DNA of 64,000 nt from Nocardioides marinus (GCF_013408145.1 NZ_JACBZI010000001.1:2494001-2558000); one strand, 5' to 3'; positions 1 through 8,158 are shown, counted from the first letter of the stretch. Made by a program: numbers and translations. Notes: generated from the letters alone by a model not told the origin.

Positions 1-112
1 GCACCTTCAGGGCCTCGGGGGTCACCTCCTGACCGATGCCGTCGCCGGGGATGACGGCGAGCTGGACCGAGCCCTGGGCGGGGCTCGAGGCGGTGGTGTC
101 GGGACTAGTCAT
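1..112 (-). CDS. leuB: 3-isopropylmalate dehydrogenase, N-terminal fragment (cut by window edge)
   Basis: Only the first 37 codons lie in the window; the rest is beyond position 1. The fragment carries the nucleotide-binding start of the isocitrate/isopropylmalate dehydrogenase family (LAVIPGDGIGQEVTPEALKV). In this family the enzyme oxidises 3-isopropylmalate in leucine synthesis. The ATG is at 110-112. A small gene (123-248) ends 10 nt upstream on the same strand, so the two are probably cotranscribed. The choice of leuB over isocitrate or tartrate dehydrogenases rests on the motif, the actinobacterial N-terminus, the nearby serA/ilv genes, and the operator and leader peptide shared with ilvB. 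Confidence 0.8.
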   Translation of the reverse strand, partial: MTSPDTTASSPAQGSVQLAVIPGDGIGQEVTPEALKV

Positions 113-122
113 GGGGCGAACG

Positions 123-248
123 CTAGTTGTCGTCGGGGCGCTCGCCGCCGTTGTCCCGCAGGTCGAGCGCGCGCTGCAGGGCCTCACGGCTGCGGGGGTT
201 CTCGGGCTTGTGGGCGGCCGGGCCCCACTCGGGGTACATGTCGTACAT
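123..248 (-). CDS. Small conserved-looking protein upstream of leuB (41 aa)
   Basis: This 41-residue protein starts MYDMYPEWGPAAHKPENPR and ends in a polar, Asp/Asn-rich tail. A purine-rich site (GGAGA) sits about 5 nt before the ATG at 246-248, which favours this start over a longer reading frame running upstream to 500. No signal peptide or membrane segment is visible. It ends 10 nt before leuB on the same strand and is probably translated from the leuB message. I do not recognise a function. Confidence 0.6.
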   Translation of the reverse strand: MYDMYPEWGPAAHKPENPRSREALQRALDLRDNGGERPDDN

Positions 249-539
249 CGCTGTCTCCAGGTCTCGCGTGTGTCGGATGTGTCGGGTCCCCGGACGGTGG
301 GCGCGGGATGCGCCGTCGACCGGGGATGACGCCGCGGTGGGGACAGCTGTCCGTGGATCGCACGGACGGTCGGGACCGACCAGGAGCGGGTCGCGCGTGC
401 TGCGCCGGCGTACCCGCCGCGGAGTCATCTCGAGCCGAGGAGCACCCGAGGTGTCACGGGGCTGCTCTCGAAGGAGAGGGGTGTGAGACCGGATGCGCAC
501 CGACGCCGACCACCGCGGCGAGGGGGCCTCACTCGCAGG

Positions 540-593
540 TCACGCCTGCTGGGCCTCGCCGCGGCACTCGATAAGTACGAAGATGCTCCGCAT
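540..593 (-). CDS. Candidate leuB leader peptide (17 aa, Ile/Val/Leu codon cluster)
   Basis: Minus-strand ORF MRSIFVLIECRGEAQQA. Codons 4-8 are ATC TTC GTA CTT ATC, four branched-chain codons in five, including GTA and CTT, which are unusual in such GC-rich DNA. A -10-like TAGGCT (603-608) with a -35-like TGGTCA (626-631, 17-nt spacer) would start transcription almost at the ATG, so the peptide would be leaderless. The same design precedes ilvB. I could not find a convincing intrinsic terminator between this peptide and the 41-aa gene, so the attenuation mechanism is inferred. Confidence 0.6.
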   Translation of the reverse strand: MRSIFVLIECRGEAQQA

Positions 594-602
594 GATGAGG
601 CG

Positions 603-631
603 AGCCTAGGTCGCGCACCGGACGCTGACCA
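603..631 (-). promoter_or_regulatory. Promoter for the leuB leader transcript
   Basis: On the minus strand TGGTCA (626-631) and TAGGCT (603-608) are separated by 17 nt. The -10 ends 9 nt before the leader-peptide ATG. The operator-like element lies 17 nt upstream of the -35. Confidence 0.5.
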
Positions 632-648
632 CCGGATTCCGGAATCCG

Positions 649-678
649 TCCACGATGTGGGATCTGCGTCCCGCGATG
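649..678. promoter_or_regulatory. Operator shared with the ilvB promoter (copy 1)
   Basis: The element contains two overlapping inverted repeats: TCCA-CGATG-TGGGA and GGGA-6 nt-TCCC. Positions 651-678 match 21600-21627 upstream of ilvB at 25 of 28 bases, in the same place relative to the leftward promoter. It lies between leuB (leftward) and the methyltransferase gene at 692 (rightward) and could affect both. IclR-family regulators of leucine genes (LtbR/NdgR type) in actinobacteria are plausible binders, but that is inference. Confidence 0.6.
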
Positions 679-691
679 AAAGACTGGGTCG

Positions 692-1261
692 GTGAGTGCC
701 CCACCCGACCTGCCCGCCGTCGTCGAGCGCGCCTTCGAGGTCTCGCGTCGCTCCGGCTACGTGTCGTTCTGCCGCAACGAGACCGGTCGGCTGCTGGCGA
801 TGCTGGCCGCGACCCGCGACGGCACGATGGCGGAGTTCGGCACCGGGTGCGGGGTCGGCACGGCCTGGCTGCGCTCCGGCGTACGCGGGGAGAAGGCGCG
901 GATCGTCACCGCCGAGCTCGACGCGAAGCTGGCGAGGGCGGCGACCGAGATCTTCGCCGACGACCCGCTGGTCGAGGTGCTGGCCGCTGACTGGTCCACG
1001 CTGCTGGACCGCGGCCCCTACTCCCTGCTCCTCCTCGACTCCGGCCAGCCCGGCGAGGTGGGCGTCGACGCGATCGCGGACCTCGTGGAGGACGGCGGCA
1101 TCGTGGTGCTCGACGACTTCACGCCCTGCGAGCAGTGGCCGCCGATCACCTACGGCCGCGTCGACACCCTGCGCGAGCAGTGGCTCACCGACGAGCGTTT
1201 CACCGCCGTGGAGGTCATGGTCGCCCCCGACGCCTCTACGATCATCGCCACCAAGCGCTGA
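692..1261 (+). CDS. Class I SAM-dependent methyltransferase, O-methyltransferase-like (189 aa)
   Basis: The protein has the Rossmann-fold methyltransferase pattern: glycine motif EFGTGCGVGT at residues 48-57, an acidic strand end after it (TAELD, near residue 75), a LLLLDSG motif in the middle and VVLDD near residue 140. This arrangement is typical of small-molecule O-methyltransferase-like proteins; the substrate cannot be told from the sequence. It starts with GTG and has no clear ribosome site; a -10-like AAGACT lies 6 nt upstream, suggesting a leaderless start. The leuB/ilvB-type operator at 649-678 sits directly upstream. Its stop is 3 nt from the convergent YczE gene. Confidence 0.7.
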   Translation: MSAPPDLPAVVERAFEVSRRSGYVSFCRNETGRLLAMLAATRDGTMAEFGTGCGVGTAWLRSGVRGEKARIVTAELDAKLARAATEIFADDPLVEVLAADWSTLLDRGPYSLLLLDSGQPGEVGVDAIADLVEDGGIVVLDDFTPCEQWPPITYGRVDTLREQWLTDERFTAVEVMVAPDASTIIATKR

Positions 1262-1264
1262 TGC

Positions 1265-1945
1265 CTACGCGCCGCGTGCGGGAGTGACCTCTCGACCGCG
1301 CACGGGTGACCTCTCGGCGGGAAGGGTGACCACGAGCGGGGGCAGGAGCGCCTGGGTGACCGGGCCGATCGCGAGGGCGTAGAGCACCGTGCCGAGGCCC
1401 GCCGTGCCGCCCAGCAGCAGGCCGATCACGACCACGGTGACCTCGAGGGAGGTCCGGACCAGCCGGATGGACAGGCCAGTACGCCGGTGCAGCCCGGTCA
1501 TCAGGCCGTCGCGCGGCCCGCGACCGAGCTGCGCGCCGATGTAGGCGGCCGTCGCCAGGCCGTTGAGTAGCACGGCGGCGACCATCAGCACGCCCCGCAC
1601 CGCCAGGGTGTCGGGCCGGTCGAGCACCGCGAGCGTCGCGTCGGCCGCCAGCCCGATCACGATCGCGTTGGAGATCGTGCCGAGCCCCGGGACCTCGCGC
1701 AGCGGGATCCACAGGACCATCACGGCGACGCTGGTCAGGATCAGCGCCTGGCCGAGCGTCAGGGGCAGGTGGGTCGCCAGCCCGAGGTGCAGGACGTCCC
1801 ACGGCGCCGCGCCGAGGCCGGCGCGCACCAGCATCGCGAGCGAGACGCCGTAGAGCAGCAGCCCGGCGTAGAGCTGGACGAGACGACGGGGCAGGCGTCC
1901 CGCGCGCAGCTGTGCGAGGGGCCCGAGGTCGGCGAGCAGGGTCAT
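1265..1945 (-). CDS. YczE/YitT-like integral membrane protein
   Basis: A 226-residue hydrophobic protein with about five or six membrane spans and the YczE-type pattern (LYAGLLLYGVSLAMLVRAGLGAAPWDVLHLGL near the N-terminus; YIGAQLGRGPRDGLMTGL in the middle). The ATG at 1943-1945 was chosen because longer starts would run through the divergent promoter region. YczE-type proteins are frequently encoded divergently from a MocR-family regulator of the YczR subgroup, as here (start at 2007). The transported or sensed molecule is unknown. The C-terminal 25 residues are Arg-rich and cytosolic-looking. Confidence 0.75.
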   Translation of the reverse strand: MTLLADLGPLAQLRAGRLPRRLVQLYAGLLLYGVSLAMLVRAGLGAAPWDVLHLGLATHLPLTLGQALILTSVAVMVLWIPLREVPGLGTISNAIVIGLAADATLAVLDRPDTLAVRGVLMVAAVLLNGLATAAYIGAQLGRGPRDGLMTGLHRRTGLSIRLVRTSLEVTVVVIGLLLGGTAGLGTVLYALAIGPVTQALLPPLVVTLPAERSPVRGREVTPARGA

Positions 1946-1964
1946 GGCTCCATGGTGCGGCACA

Positions 1965-2005
1965 TTGGACTGTTCCTCGATAGCCAATCGTGGTTCAGTG
2001 GACTG
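1965..2005. promoter_or_regulatory. Direct-repeat operator in the yczE/yczR divergent promoter
   Basis: TTGGACTG (1965-1972) and GTGGACTG (1998-2005) form direct repeats 33 bp apart, about three helical turns, with an inverted CCAAT (1984-1988) between them. Direct repeats plus an inverted half-site are typical of MocR/GabR-type operators. The site lies within the 61-bp gap between the two divergent start codons. Confidence 0.5.
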
Positions 2006-2006
2006 C

Positions 2007-3491
2007 ATGCCCCAGTCCAGCTCCGTCACGCCCCCGGGCCCCCTGGGGTCGGTCTCGGCGGCCCGGGTCGCCGCCCTGGTCGACGGCTTCGACCGCTCCC
2101 CCGCCTACGCCGGTCTCGCCGACGCTCTCGTGCTGGCCATCGGGGACGGCCGGATCGGCACCGACGTCCGGCTGCCCAGCGAGCGCGAGCTGACCGACGC
2201 CCTCCGTGTCTCGCGGACCACGGTCACCCGCGCCTACGCCCAGCTGCGCGAGACCGGGTACGCCGTGGCCAGGCAGGGCGCCGGCACCTTCACCCGGGTG
2301 CCCGGCGGGCGGGCCCGCACCCGCGACCGCGCCCTGACGCCCGACCAGCTCGCGGTCGGCCACCCCGACGGGATCGACCTCGGCTGCGCCGCCCCGATGG
2401 CCCCGGCCGGGCTCGCGAACGCCTACGCCGAGGCGGTGGGCGAGCTGCCGGCGTACCTCGGTGGGCACGGGTACTTCCCCACCGGGCTCCCCCACCTGCA
2501 GGCCGAGGTGGCCCGCGGGTTCGAGGAGCGCGGGCTGCCCACCGACCCCGCCCAGGTGATCATCACCCCCGGGGCGCTCTCGGGCGCCGCGATCGTGGCG
2601 CAGGCGCTGGCCCGGCGCGGCGACCGGGTGCTCGTGGAGTCGCCGGTCTACCCCAACGCCACGCTCGCGCTGCGCAACGCCGGCGGTCGGCTCATCGGCG
2701 CGCCCGTCGACCCCGAGGGCTGGGACCTCGCGGCCGTGGGCGCCCAGCTGCGCCAGGTCCGCCCGGCGCTGGCCTACCTCGTGCCGGACTTCCAGAACCC
2801 CACCGGGCACCTGATGAGCGACGCCCAGCGCGAGGAGTACGCCGGCCACCTGCGCGCCGCCGGCACGGTCGCCGTCGTGGACGAGTCGCTGCAGGCCCTG
2901 GCGCTGGACGGTCAGGAGATGCCGCGGCCGTTCGCGGCGTACTCCCCCGGTGCGATCACCATCGGCAGCGCCAGCAAGGCCTTCTGGGGCGGGCTGCGGC
3001 TGGGCTGGGTGCGGGTGCCGCCGGGGATGGCCGAGCAGCTGACACGGGCGCGGCTGAGCCTCGACCTGGGCACGCCGGTGCTCGAGCAGCTCGTGCTGGC
3101 CCGGCTGCTCGCCGCCGGGCCCGTCCTGCCCGACCAGCTCACGCGGCTGCGGGAGCAGCGCGAGGCACTGCTCGCCGCGCTCGCCGAGCACCTGCCGGCG
3201 TGGCGGTGGGTCCGCCCGGGTGGCGGGCTCGCGGTGTGGTGCGCCCTGCCCTCCGGCAGCGCCGTGGGGCTGGCCGACGCCGCCGAGCGGGTCGGGGTGG
3301 GCGTGACGCCCGGGCCGCTGTTCGCCGCGGAGGGCGGGCTGGACCGCTTCGTGCGCATCCCCTGGACCCGCCCGGCCGACGAGCTGGTCGGCGCGGTCGA
3401 GCGGTTGGCGGCCGTCTGGTCCGACCTCCCCGCCTCCCCGACCCGCACCCGCCCCGGCCGCCCGGGCTCCGGCCGGGTCCTCGTCGCCTGA
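2007..3491 (+). CDS. MocR-family (GntR wHTH plus aminotransferase-like) regulator, YczR subgroup
   Basis: A 494-residue fusion of an N-terminal GntR winged helix (roughly residues 40-105, LPSERELTDALRVSRTTVTR) and a fold-type I PLP aminotransferase domain (about 130-485). The PLP lysine is recognisable as K324 in IGSASKAFWGG. MocR regulators bind PLP or its adducts and control neighbouring genes; the divergent membrane gene at 1265-1945 is the expected target. ATG 2007 was preferred over an in-frame ATG at 1944, because the longer version would overlap the divergent gene's start and the direct-repeat operator. Confidence 0.85.
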   Translation: MPQSSSVTPPGPLGSVSAARVAALVDGFDRSPAYAGLADALVLAIGDGRIGTDVRLPSERELTDALRVSRTTVTRAYAQLRETGYAVARQGAGTFTRVPGGRARTRDRALTPDQLAVGHPDGIDLGCAAPMAPAGLANAYAEAVGELPAYLGGHGYFPTGLPHLQAEVARGFEERGLPTDPAQVIITPGALSGAAIVAQALARRGDRVLVESPVYPNATLALRNAGGRLIGAPVDPEGWDLAAVGAQLRQVRPALAYLVPDFQNPTGHLMSDAQREEYAGHLRAAGTVAVVDESLQALALDGQEMPRPFAAYSPGAITIGSASKAFWGGLRLGWVRVPPGMAEQLTRARLSLDLGTPVLEQLVLARLLAAGPVLPDQLTRLREQREALLAALAEHLPAWRWVRPGGGLAVWCALPSGSAVGLADAAERVGVGVTPGPLFAAEGGLDRFVRIPWTRPADELVGAVERLAAVWSDLPASPTRTRPGRPGSGRVLVA

Positions 3492-3499
3492 CCCACCCC

Positions 3500-3574
3500 G
3501 CCGAACCGGCGTATCAATACGCCGACTCGACCCAGCCGTGACGCCGAACCGGCGTATCAATACGCCGGCTCGGC
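3500..3574. repeat. Paired palindromic repeat, copy A (two 32-bp units, 43-bp period)
   Basis: Units at 3500-3531 and 3543-3574 each form a 15-bp stem (GCCGAACCGGCGTAT / ATACGCCGGCTCGGC, with three mismatches in the first unit) around a 2-nt centre (CA). They are separated by exactly 11 nt. The element lies between the convergent yczR-like gene and serA and could act as a two-way terminator. Further pairs are at 33531-33605 and 53546-53620. Confidence 0.85.
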
Positions 3575-3586
3575 CCTGGGAGAGGG

Positions 3587-5173
3587 TCAGGGCAGGTGGA
3601 CGGCGCAGGCCCGGCTGGACTCGGTGGCCAGCGCGATCTCGTGCAGCAGGCAGCCGTCGAGGGCGGAGTCGACCTCGAGGACCACCAGGACGTCGCCGCC
3701 GGGGGTGCGCCGGGCGACCTGCATGCCGGCGATGTTGACCCCGGCCTCGCCGAGGATGCCGCCCACGGTCCCGACCATGCCGGGACGGTCGCGGTGCACG
3801 AAGAAGGCCAGGTGCTCGGCGAGGGCCAGGTCGACGTCGTACCCGTCGACCTCCACCAGCCGCTCGCGCCCGTGCACGACCGTGCCGCCCACCGCGACCT
3901 GGCGGCCGTCGGCCAACGTGCCGCGCAGCGTGACCAGGTTGCGGTGGTCGGGGCTCTCCCGCTCGACCACCAGGCGGCAGGCGGTGCCGCGCTCGGCGGC
4001 GACCAGGGGCACGTTCACGTACGACACCGGCTCCTCGACGACCTCGTCGAAGACCCCCTTGAGCGCGGCGAGCTCGAGCACCTTCACGTCGTGGTCGGCG
4101 ATCTCGCCGCGCACCTCGACGTCGAGGGACTGCGCCACCCCGCCGGCCACGGCGGTGAAGACCCGCCCGAGCTTCTCGGTCAGCCCGATGCTGGGGCGGA
4201 TCGCCTCGGCGACCAGGCCGCCGTGCACGTTGACCGCGTCGGGCACGAGCTCACCGGCCAGCGCCTGCACGACCGAGCGAGCGACGGCGAGCCCGGCCTT
4301 CTCCTGCGCCTCGTGGGTGCTGGCGCCCAGGTGGGGGGTGGCCACCACGGTGTCCAGGTCCAGCAACGGCGAGTCGGGGCAGGGCTCGTCGGCGAAGACG
4401 TCGACCCCGGCGGCCGCCACGCGGCCCTCCTTGAGCGCCGCGTGCAGCGCGACCTCGTCGACGATGCCGCCGCGGGAGGCGTTGACCAGGAGCACCGAGG
4501 GCTTGACCCGGCGCAGCTCCTCGGCACCGACCAGGCCACGGGTCTCGGGGGTGCGCGGCAGGTGGACGGTGATGACGTCCGCCGTGGTGAGCAGCGTGTC
4601 GAGGTCGACCATCCGCACGCCCAGCTGGGCGGCGCGGCCGACCGAGACGTACGGGTCGTGCGCGATGACCTGCATCCCGAACGCCGCCAGCCGGTGCGCC
4701 ACGAGGACACCGACCCGACCCAGGCCGAGCACGCCCACGGTCTTGCCGGCCAGCTCGGTCCCGGTGAAGCGGCTGCGCTCCCACTCCCCCTCGCGCAGGG
4801 CCTGGTGCGCCTGCGGGATGTGGCGGGCGGCCGCGAGCAGCAGCCCGACGGTGAGCTCGGCCGCCGAGACGAGGTTGGCGGTCGGCGCGGTGACGACCAT
4901 GACGCCGGCAGCGGTCGCGGCCCGTACGTCGATGGTGTCCAGCCCGGTGCCGGCGCGGGCGACGACGCGCAGCCGGGGCGCCGCGGCGAGCACCTCGGCG
5001 TCCACGCGGGTGTCGGAGCGCACCATCAGGGCGTCGGCGTCGGCGACCGCGGCGAGCAGCACGGCGCGGTCGGTGCCGTCGCAGTGGCGCACGTCGAAGC
5101 CGTCGCCGAGGGCCGCCACGGTGGCGGGGCTGAGGGCGTCGGCGATGAGCACGACGGGCTGGCGCGGTGGCAC
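3587..5173 (-). CDS. serA: D-3-phosphoglycerate dehydrogenase (type I, with ACT domain)
   Basis: A 528-residue protein with the full-length SerA layout of actinobacteria: split substrate-binding domain, NAD domain with GLGRVG at residues 150-155, the NASRGGIVDE and TPHLGAST stretches around the catalytic Arg/Glu/His, an intervening (ASB) domain and a C-terminal ACT domain starting near residue 455. It converts 3-phosphoglycerate to phosphohydroxypyruvate, the first step of serine synthesis; ACT domains usually sense serine. It starts with GTG at 5171-5173, with GAGGA just upstream. Transcription converges with the MocR gene. Confidence 0.93.
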   Translation of the reverse strand: MPPRQPVVLIADALSPATVAALGDGFDVRHCDGTDRAVLLAAVADADALMVRSDTRVDAEVLAAAPRLRVVARAGTGLDTIDVRAATAAGVMVVTAPTANLVSAAELTVGLLLAAARHIPQAHQALREGEWERSRFTGTELAGKTVGVLGLGRVGVLVAHRLAAFGMQVIAHDPYVSVGRAAQLGVRMVDLDTLLTTADVITVHLPRTPETRGLVGAEELRRVKPSVLLVNASRGGIVDEVALHAALKEGRVAAAGVDVFADEPCPDSPLLDLDTVVATPHLGASTHEAQEKAGLAVARSVVQALAGELVPDAVNVHGGLVAEAIRPSIGLTEKLGRVFTAVAGGVAQSLDVEVRGEIADHDVKVLELAALKGVFDEVVEEPVSYVNVPLVAAERGTACRLVVERESPDHRNLVTLRGTLADGRQVAVGGTVVHGRERLVEVDGYDVDLALAEHLAFFVHRDRPGMVGTVGGILGEAGVNIAGMQVARRTPGGDVLVVLEVDSALDGCLLHEIALATESSRACAVHLP

Positions 5174-5284
5174 GGGATCCTCGATCCTCGGTGGTGCGGG
5201 CGGACTGGCCGGACGATCAGGTGCACCACGTTGTGCCGTCGCTCAGGGTAGCGGAGGACCGCGGCATGCTGTGAGGCTGACCGC

Positions 5285-5716
5285 ATGAGCTCCGGCGCCA
5301 CCACCAGGGACGACCTCGCGGCCGGGAAGTACATGGCCCTCACCACCTTCCGCCGCACCGGGGAGCCCGTGACCAGCCCCGTGTGGGTGGTGCCGGTCGA
5401 CGACGGTCGGGTCGGCTTCTGGACCTCCATGGGCTCGGGCAAGACCAAGCGGCTGGCGCACACCGCCCGCGTGGTGGTCCAGCCCTCCGACGCCCGTGGT
5501 CGCGTCACCGCCGGCTCCACCGCGCTCGAGGGCACCGCCGAGATGGTCCGGTCGGGGGCGGCCTTCGACGAGGTCAGCGCCAAGGTCCGCGCGAAGTACG
5601 GCGTGATGACCACGATCACCAAGCTGCTCGCCAAGGTCGGCCCCCAGGGCCGCAAGGGTCTCTCGTACGCCGACACGGTGGTGCTGATCAGCATCGAGGA
5701 CGCCACGCCGGCCTGA
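5285..5716 (+). CDS. PPOX-class, probably F420-dependent, oxidoreductase
   Basis: This 143-residue protein has the split beta-barrel pattern of the pyridoxamine-5'-phosphate-oxidase-like family (KYMALTTFRRTGEPVTSPVWVVPVDDGRVGFWTSMGSGKTKRL, residues 15-55). In actinobacteria such short members normally bind F420 or flavin and reduce small molecules. The substrate is not evident. ATG 5285 lies 110 nt from the divergent serA start. The stop is 26 nt before the next gene's proposed GTG. Confidence 0.8.
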   Translation: MSSGATTRDDLAAGKYMALTTFRRTGEPVTSPVWVVPVDDGRVGFWTSMGSGKTKRLAHTARVVVQPSDARGRVTAGSTALEGTAEMVRSGAAFDEVSAKVRAKYGVMTTITKLLAKVGPQGRKGLSYADTVVLISIEDATPA

Positions 5717-5742
5717 CCCGGCACCTGTGGAACACTCCGCCC

Positions 5743-6432
5743 GTGGAACCACGGGTCACCGGCGCGCTGCTGTGGTCGCGCGCCCTGCTCGTCGGATCGT
5801 TGGTGGTGCTGCTCGGCACCGCCGGACACGTGAGCGCCGGAGGGCTGCTCCCCGCACCGTGGGTCGTCACGGCCCTGGTGGCCTCGACGGTCGTGGCCTG
5901 TACGCCGGCGCTGGCCCGGCAGGTCTCCGCGCTGCGCTGCGCGGCGCTGCTGGTCGGTGGACAGGCCGCCGTGCACGTGGTCCTCAGCAGCACCGGCGGC
6001 CACGTCGGTGACCCGACCCGGGCCGTCCACGCGGGGCCCGGCCCCGCCTCGCTCCCCCTCGTCGAGGGCCGCCGCGTCGGGTCCCTCCACGACGCCTACA
6101 CCGCCGCCGAGACCGGCGGTGGCCTCTCGGCGGCGCTGCCCGTCCAGCACCTGGTCACCGACATCGCTGCCCACGCGCCGATGATGGCCGCCCACCTCCT
6201 GGCAGCCGCGCTGGTGGGCTGCTGGCTGGCCGTCGGGGAGCGCGCGGCCTGGTCGTTCGTGCGGCTCACGGCCCGTCGCGCGCACGTCGCCGTGCGGGCC
6301 GTGGGCCCGGTCCCCGTGCTGCCCACGCACCGCACGAGCGCACCGGTCGGCTGGTCGCCGGTCCGCCCGGCCCCACGGGCGCTGTGGCGCCGTGGCCCGC
6401 TGCCCCGCCGCGGGCCACCGGTCCTCGTCTGA
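5743..6432 (+). CDS. Membrane protein of unknown function upstream of a PepSY protein
   Basis: A 229-residue protein with four or five hydrophobic segments in roughly the first 170 residues, including a HAPMMAAHLLAAALVGCWLAV segment with His and Met residues, then a Pro/Arg-rich cytosolic tail. The GTG at 5743 is the first start after the preceding gene; no strong ribosome site is visible. It is followed in the same direction by a PepSY-type protein. The His/Met residues and this neighbour hint at metal handling, but I do not recognise the family. The 179 nt to the next gene hold no clear signal. Confidence 0.55.
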   Translation: MEPRVTGALLWSRALLVGSLVVLLGTAGHVSAGGLLPAPWVVTALVASTVVACTPALARQVSALRCAALLVGGQAAVHVVLSSTGGHVGDPTRAVHAGPGPASLPLVEGRRVGSLHDAYTAAETGGGLSAALPVQHLVTDIAAHAPMMAAHLLAAALVGCWLAVGERAAWSFVRLTARRAHVAVRAVGPVPVLPTHRTSAPVGWSPVRPAPRALWRRGPLPRRGPPVLV

Positions 6433-6611
6433 CCGTCCGCCCCGGCACGCCCCGCTGACGCACGGACCCGGACGGTCGCCGCGCGCCGCCCACGACCCGG
6501 CCCGGGTCGCCGGCGGCGTACTCCGTCCTGCCCCGGCGCACCGCGCAGCCGGGGCCGTCCGACCGCCCGGGCGCGACCGCGCCCTGCCCGAGGAGACCCA
6601 GGAGGCCTCCC

Positions 6612-8075
6612 GTGACCACCTCGCTCCACCCACCCCTGCCCACACCCGACCCCACCCCCGAGCCACGCCGCCCCGACCAGCCGGCCGGCCGGGGCGGACT
6701 GCTCCGGGCCGCGTGGCGCTGGCACTTCTTCGCCAGCTTCCTGGTCGTCCCGGTCCTGCTGCTGCTGGCGGGGACCGGGCTGATCTACCTGTTCCGCTTC
6801 CAGCTCGAGCCGCTCCTGCACGCCGACCTCATGCGTGTCGACGTGCCCGCTGACGCGCAGGCGGCCGCCACCACCAAGACGCCCACCACCCAGCTCGACG
6901 CCGTGCGGAAGGCCTTCCCGGACGCCACGGTCGTCTCCGTCACCGAGCCCGGCGCGGCCGACGAGCCGACCCGCTTCTCGGTCACGACCGCCGACGGCGC
7001 CGGCCGGGACGTGTACGTCGACCCCTACGACGGCACCGTGCTCGGCTCCCTCGACCCGGACACGACGCTGTCCGGGTACGCCGTGCGCCTGCACGGGGAG
7101 CTGATGGCCGGTCGCCTGGGCGACGCCGTCATCGAGCTCGGAGCGTGCTGGGCCGTGGTCATGGCGCTGACCGGGTACTACCTGTTCTGGCGCGGCCGCA
7201 CAGCGCGGCGTCGCCGGCGGGCGGCGGGTCGCCCCGGGGCCCGGCTGCGCTCCCGGCACGCCTCCATCGGACTCGTCGCCGGCGTCGGTCTGCTCTACCT
7301 GCTGGTCTCCGGCCTCCCCTGGACCGGCGTGTGGGGCGAGAGGGTCCAGACCCTGGCCACCGACAACGGCACCTCGATGTGGAGCCTGGACCCGGGAGCC
7401 GTCTCCGACCCCACGTCCACGCTGGACGAGTCCCTGCCGCACAGCCACGCGGGCGACGTGCCCTGGGCCATGGGTGAGGCGGAGGTGCCCACCTCGGACC
7501 CCAGCGGCCACGAGGGCCCCGTGGCGAACCTCGACACGGCCCTGGCCGTGGCCGACCGCGAGGGGCTGCGCCATCCCCTCACCGTGGCCCTGCCCTCGGA
7601 CGACCCGGCCGAACCGGGCGTCTACTCGGTCATCGGCTACGCCTTCGACGCACCGTCCGACGAGCGCACGGTGCACGTCGACCGCTACAGCGGCCAGGTC
7701 GTCTCGGCCTACGGCTTCGACGACTACCCGCTGCTGGCCAAGGTCGTCTCCCAGGGCATCGGTCTCCACGAGGGCAGGTCGTTCGGCCTCTGGTCCTTCT
7801 GGGGCGCGGCCCTGATGTGCCTGGCGATCATCGCGATGTGCGTCACGGGTCCGCTGATGTGGTGGCGTCGCCGCCCGCGCGGGGCCGGCCGCCTGGGCGC
7901 ACCGCGCGGCCGGATGCCGCTGCGCTCGTCGCCGCTGCTCGTGGTCGCGCTGGTGGCCCTGGGGGTCTTCCTCCCGCTGTTCGGGATCTCCCTCGTGGTC
8001 GTGCTCCTGCTCGACCAGCTCGTGCTGCGGCGGGTCCCGGCGCTCGCGGGCTGGTTCGACACCGTCCGCGCCTGA
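6612..8075 (+). CDS. PepSY-associated transmembrane protein (PiuB-like)
   Basis: A 487-residue protein with the typical layout: a first membrane span (HFFASFLVVPVLLLLAGTGLIYLF, residues 37-60), an extracytoplasmic PepSY-like domain, further spans around residues 170-190 and 218-235, a second PepSY region and C-terminal spans with GPLMWWRRRP. Related proteins are linked to iron-chelate reduction or uptake and to respiratory redox roles. The GTG at 6612 follows an AGGAGG site, which fixes the start. It may form a unit with the membrane protein before it. The ligand and partner are unknown. Confidence 0.8.
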   Translation: MTTSLHPPLPTPDPTPEPRRPDQPAGRGGLLRAAWRWHFFASFLVVPVLLLLAGTGLIYLFRFQLEPLLHADLMRVDVPADAQAAATTKTPTTQLDAVRKAFPDATVVSVTEPGAADEPTRFSVTTADGAGRDVYVDPYDGTVLGSLDPDTTLSGYAVRLHGELMAGRLGDAVIELGACWAVVMALTGYYLFWRGRTARRRRRAAGRPGARLRSRHASIGLVAGVGLLYLLVSGLPWTGVWGERVQTLATDNGTSMWSLDPGAVSDPTSTLDESLPHSHAGDVPWAMGEAEVPTSDPSGHEGPVANLDTALAVADREGLRHPLTVALPSDDPAEPGVYSVIGYAFDAPSDERTVHVDRYSGQVVSAYGFDDYPLLAKVVSQGIGLHEGRSFGLWSFWGAALMCLAIIAMCVTGPLMWWRRRPRGAGRLGAPRGRMPLRSSPLLVVALVALGVFLPLFGISLVVVLLLDQLVLRRVPALAGWFDTVRA

Positions 8076-8082
8076 GGCCGCT

Positions 8083-8110
8083 GTCGGCCGGGGGGCACCG
8101 CGCCTCCCGG

Positions 8111-8115
<5 letters not shown>
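8083..8115 (+). terminator. Hairpin after the PepSY gene
   Basis: GTCGGCCGGG (8083-8092) pairs perfectly with CCCGGCCGAC (8106-8115) around a 13-nt loop, 7 nt after the stop. There is no T-run, as is common for actinobacterial terminators. Confidence 0.6.
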
Positions 8116-8158
<43 letters not shown>

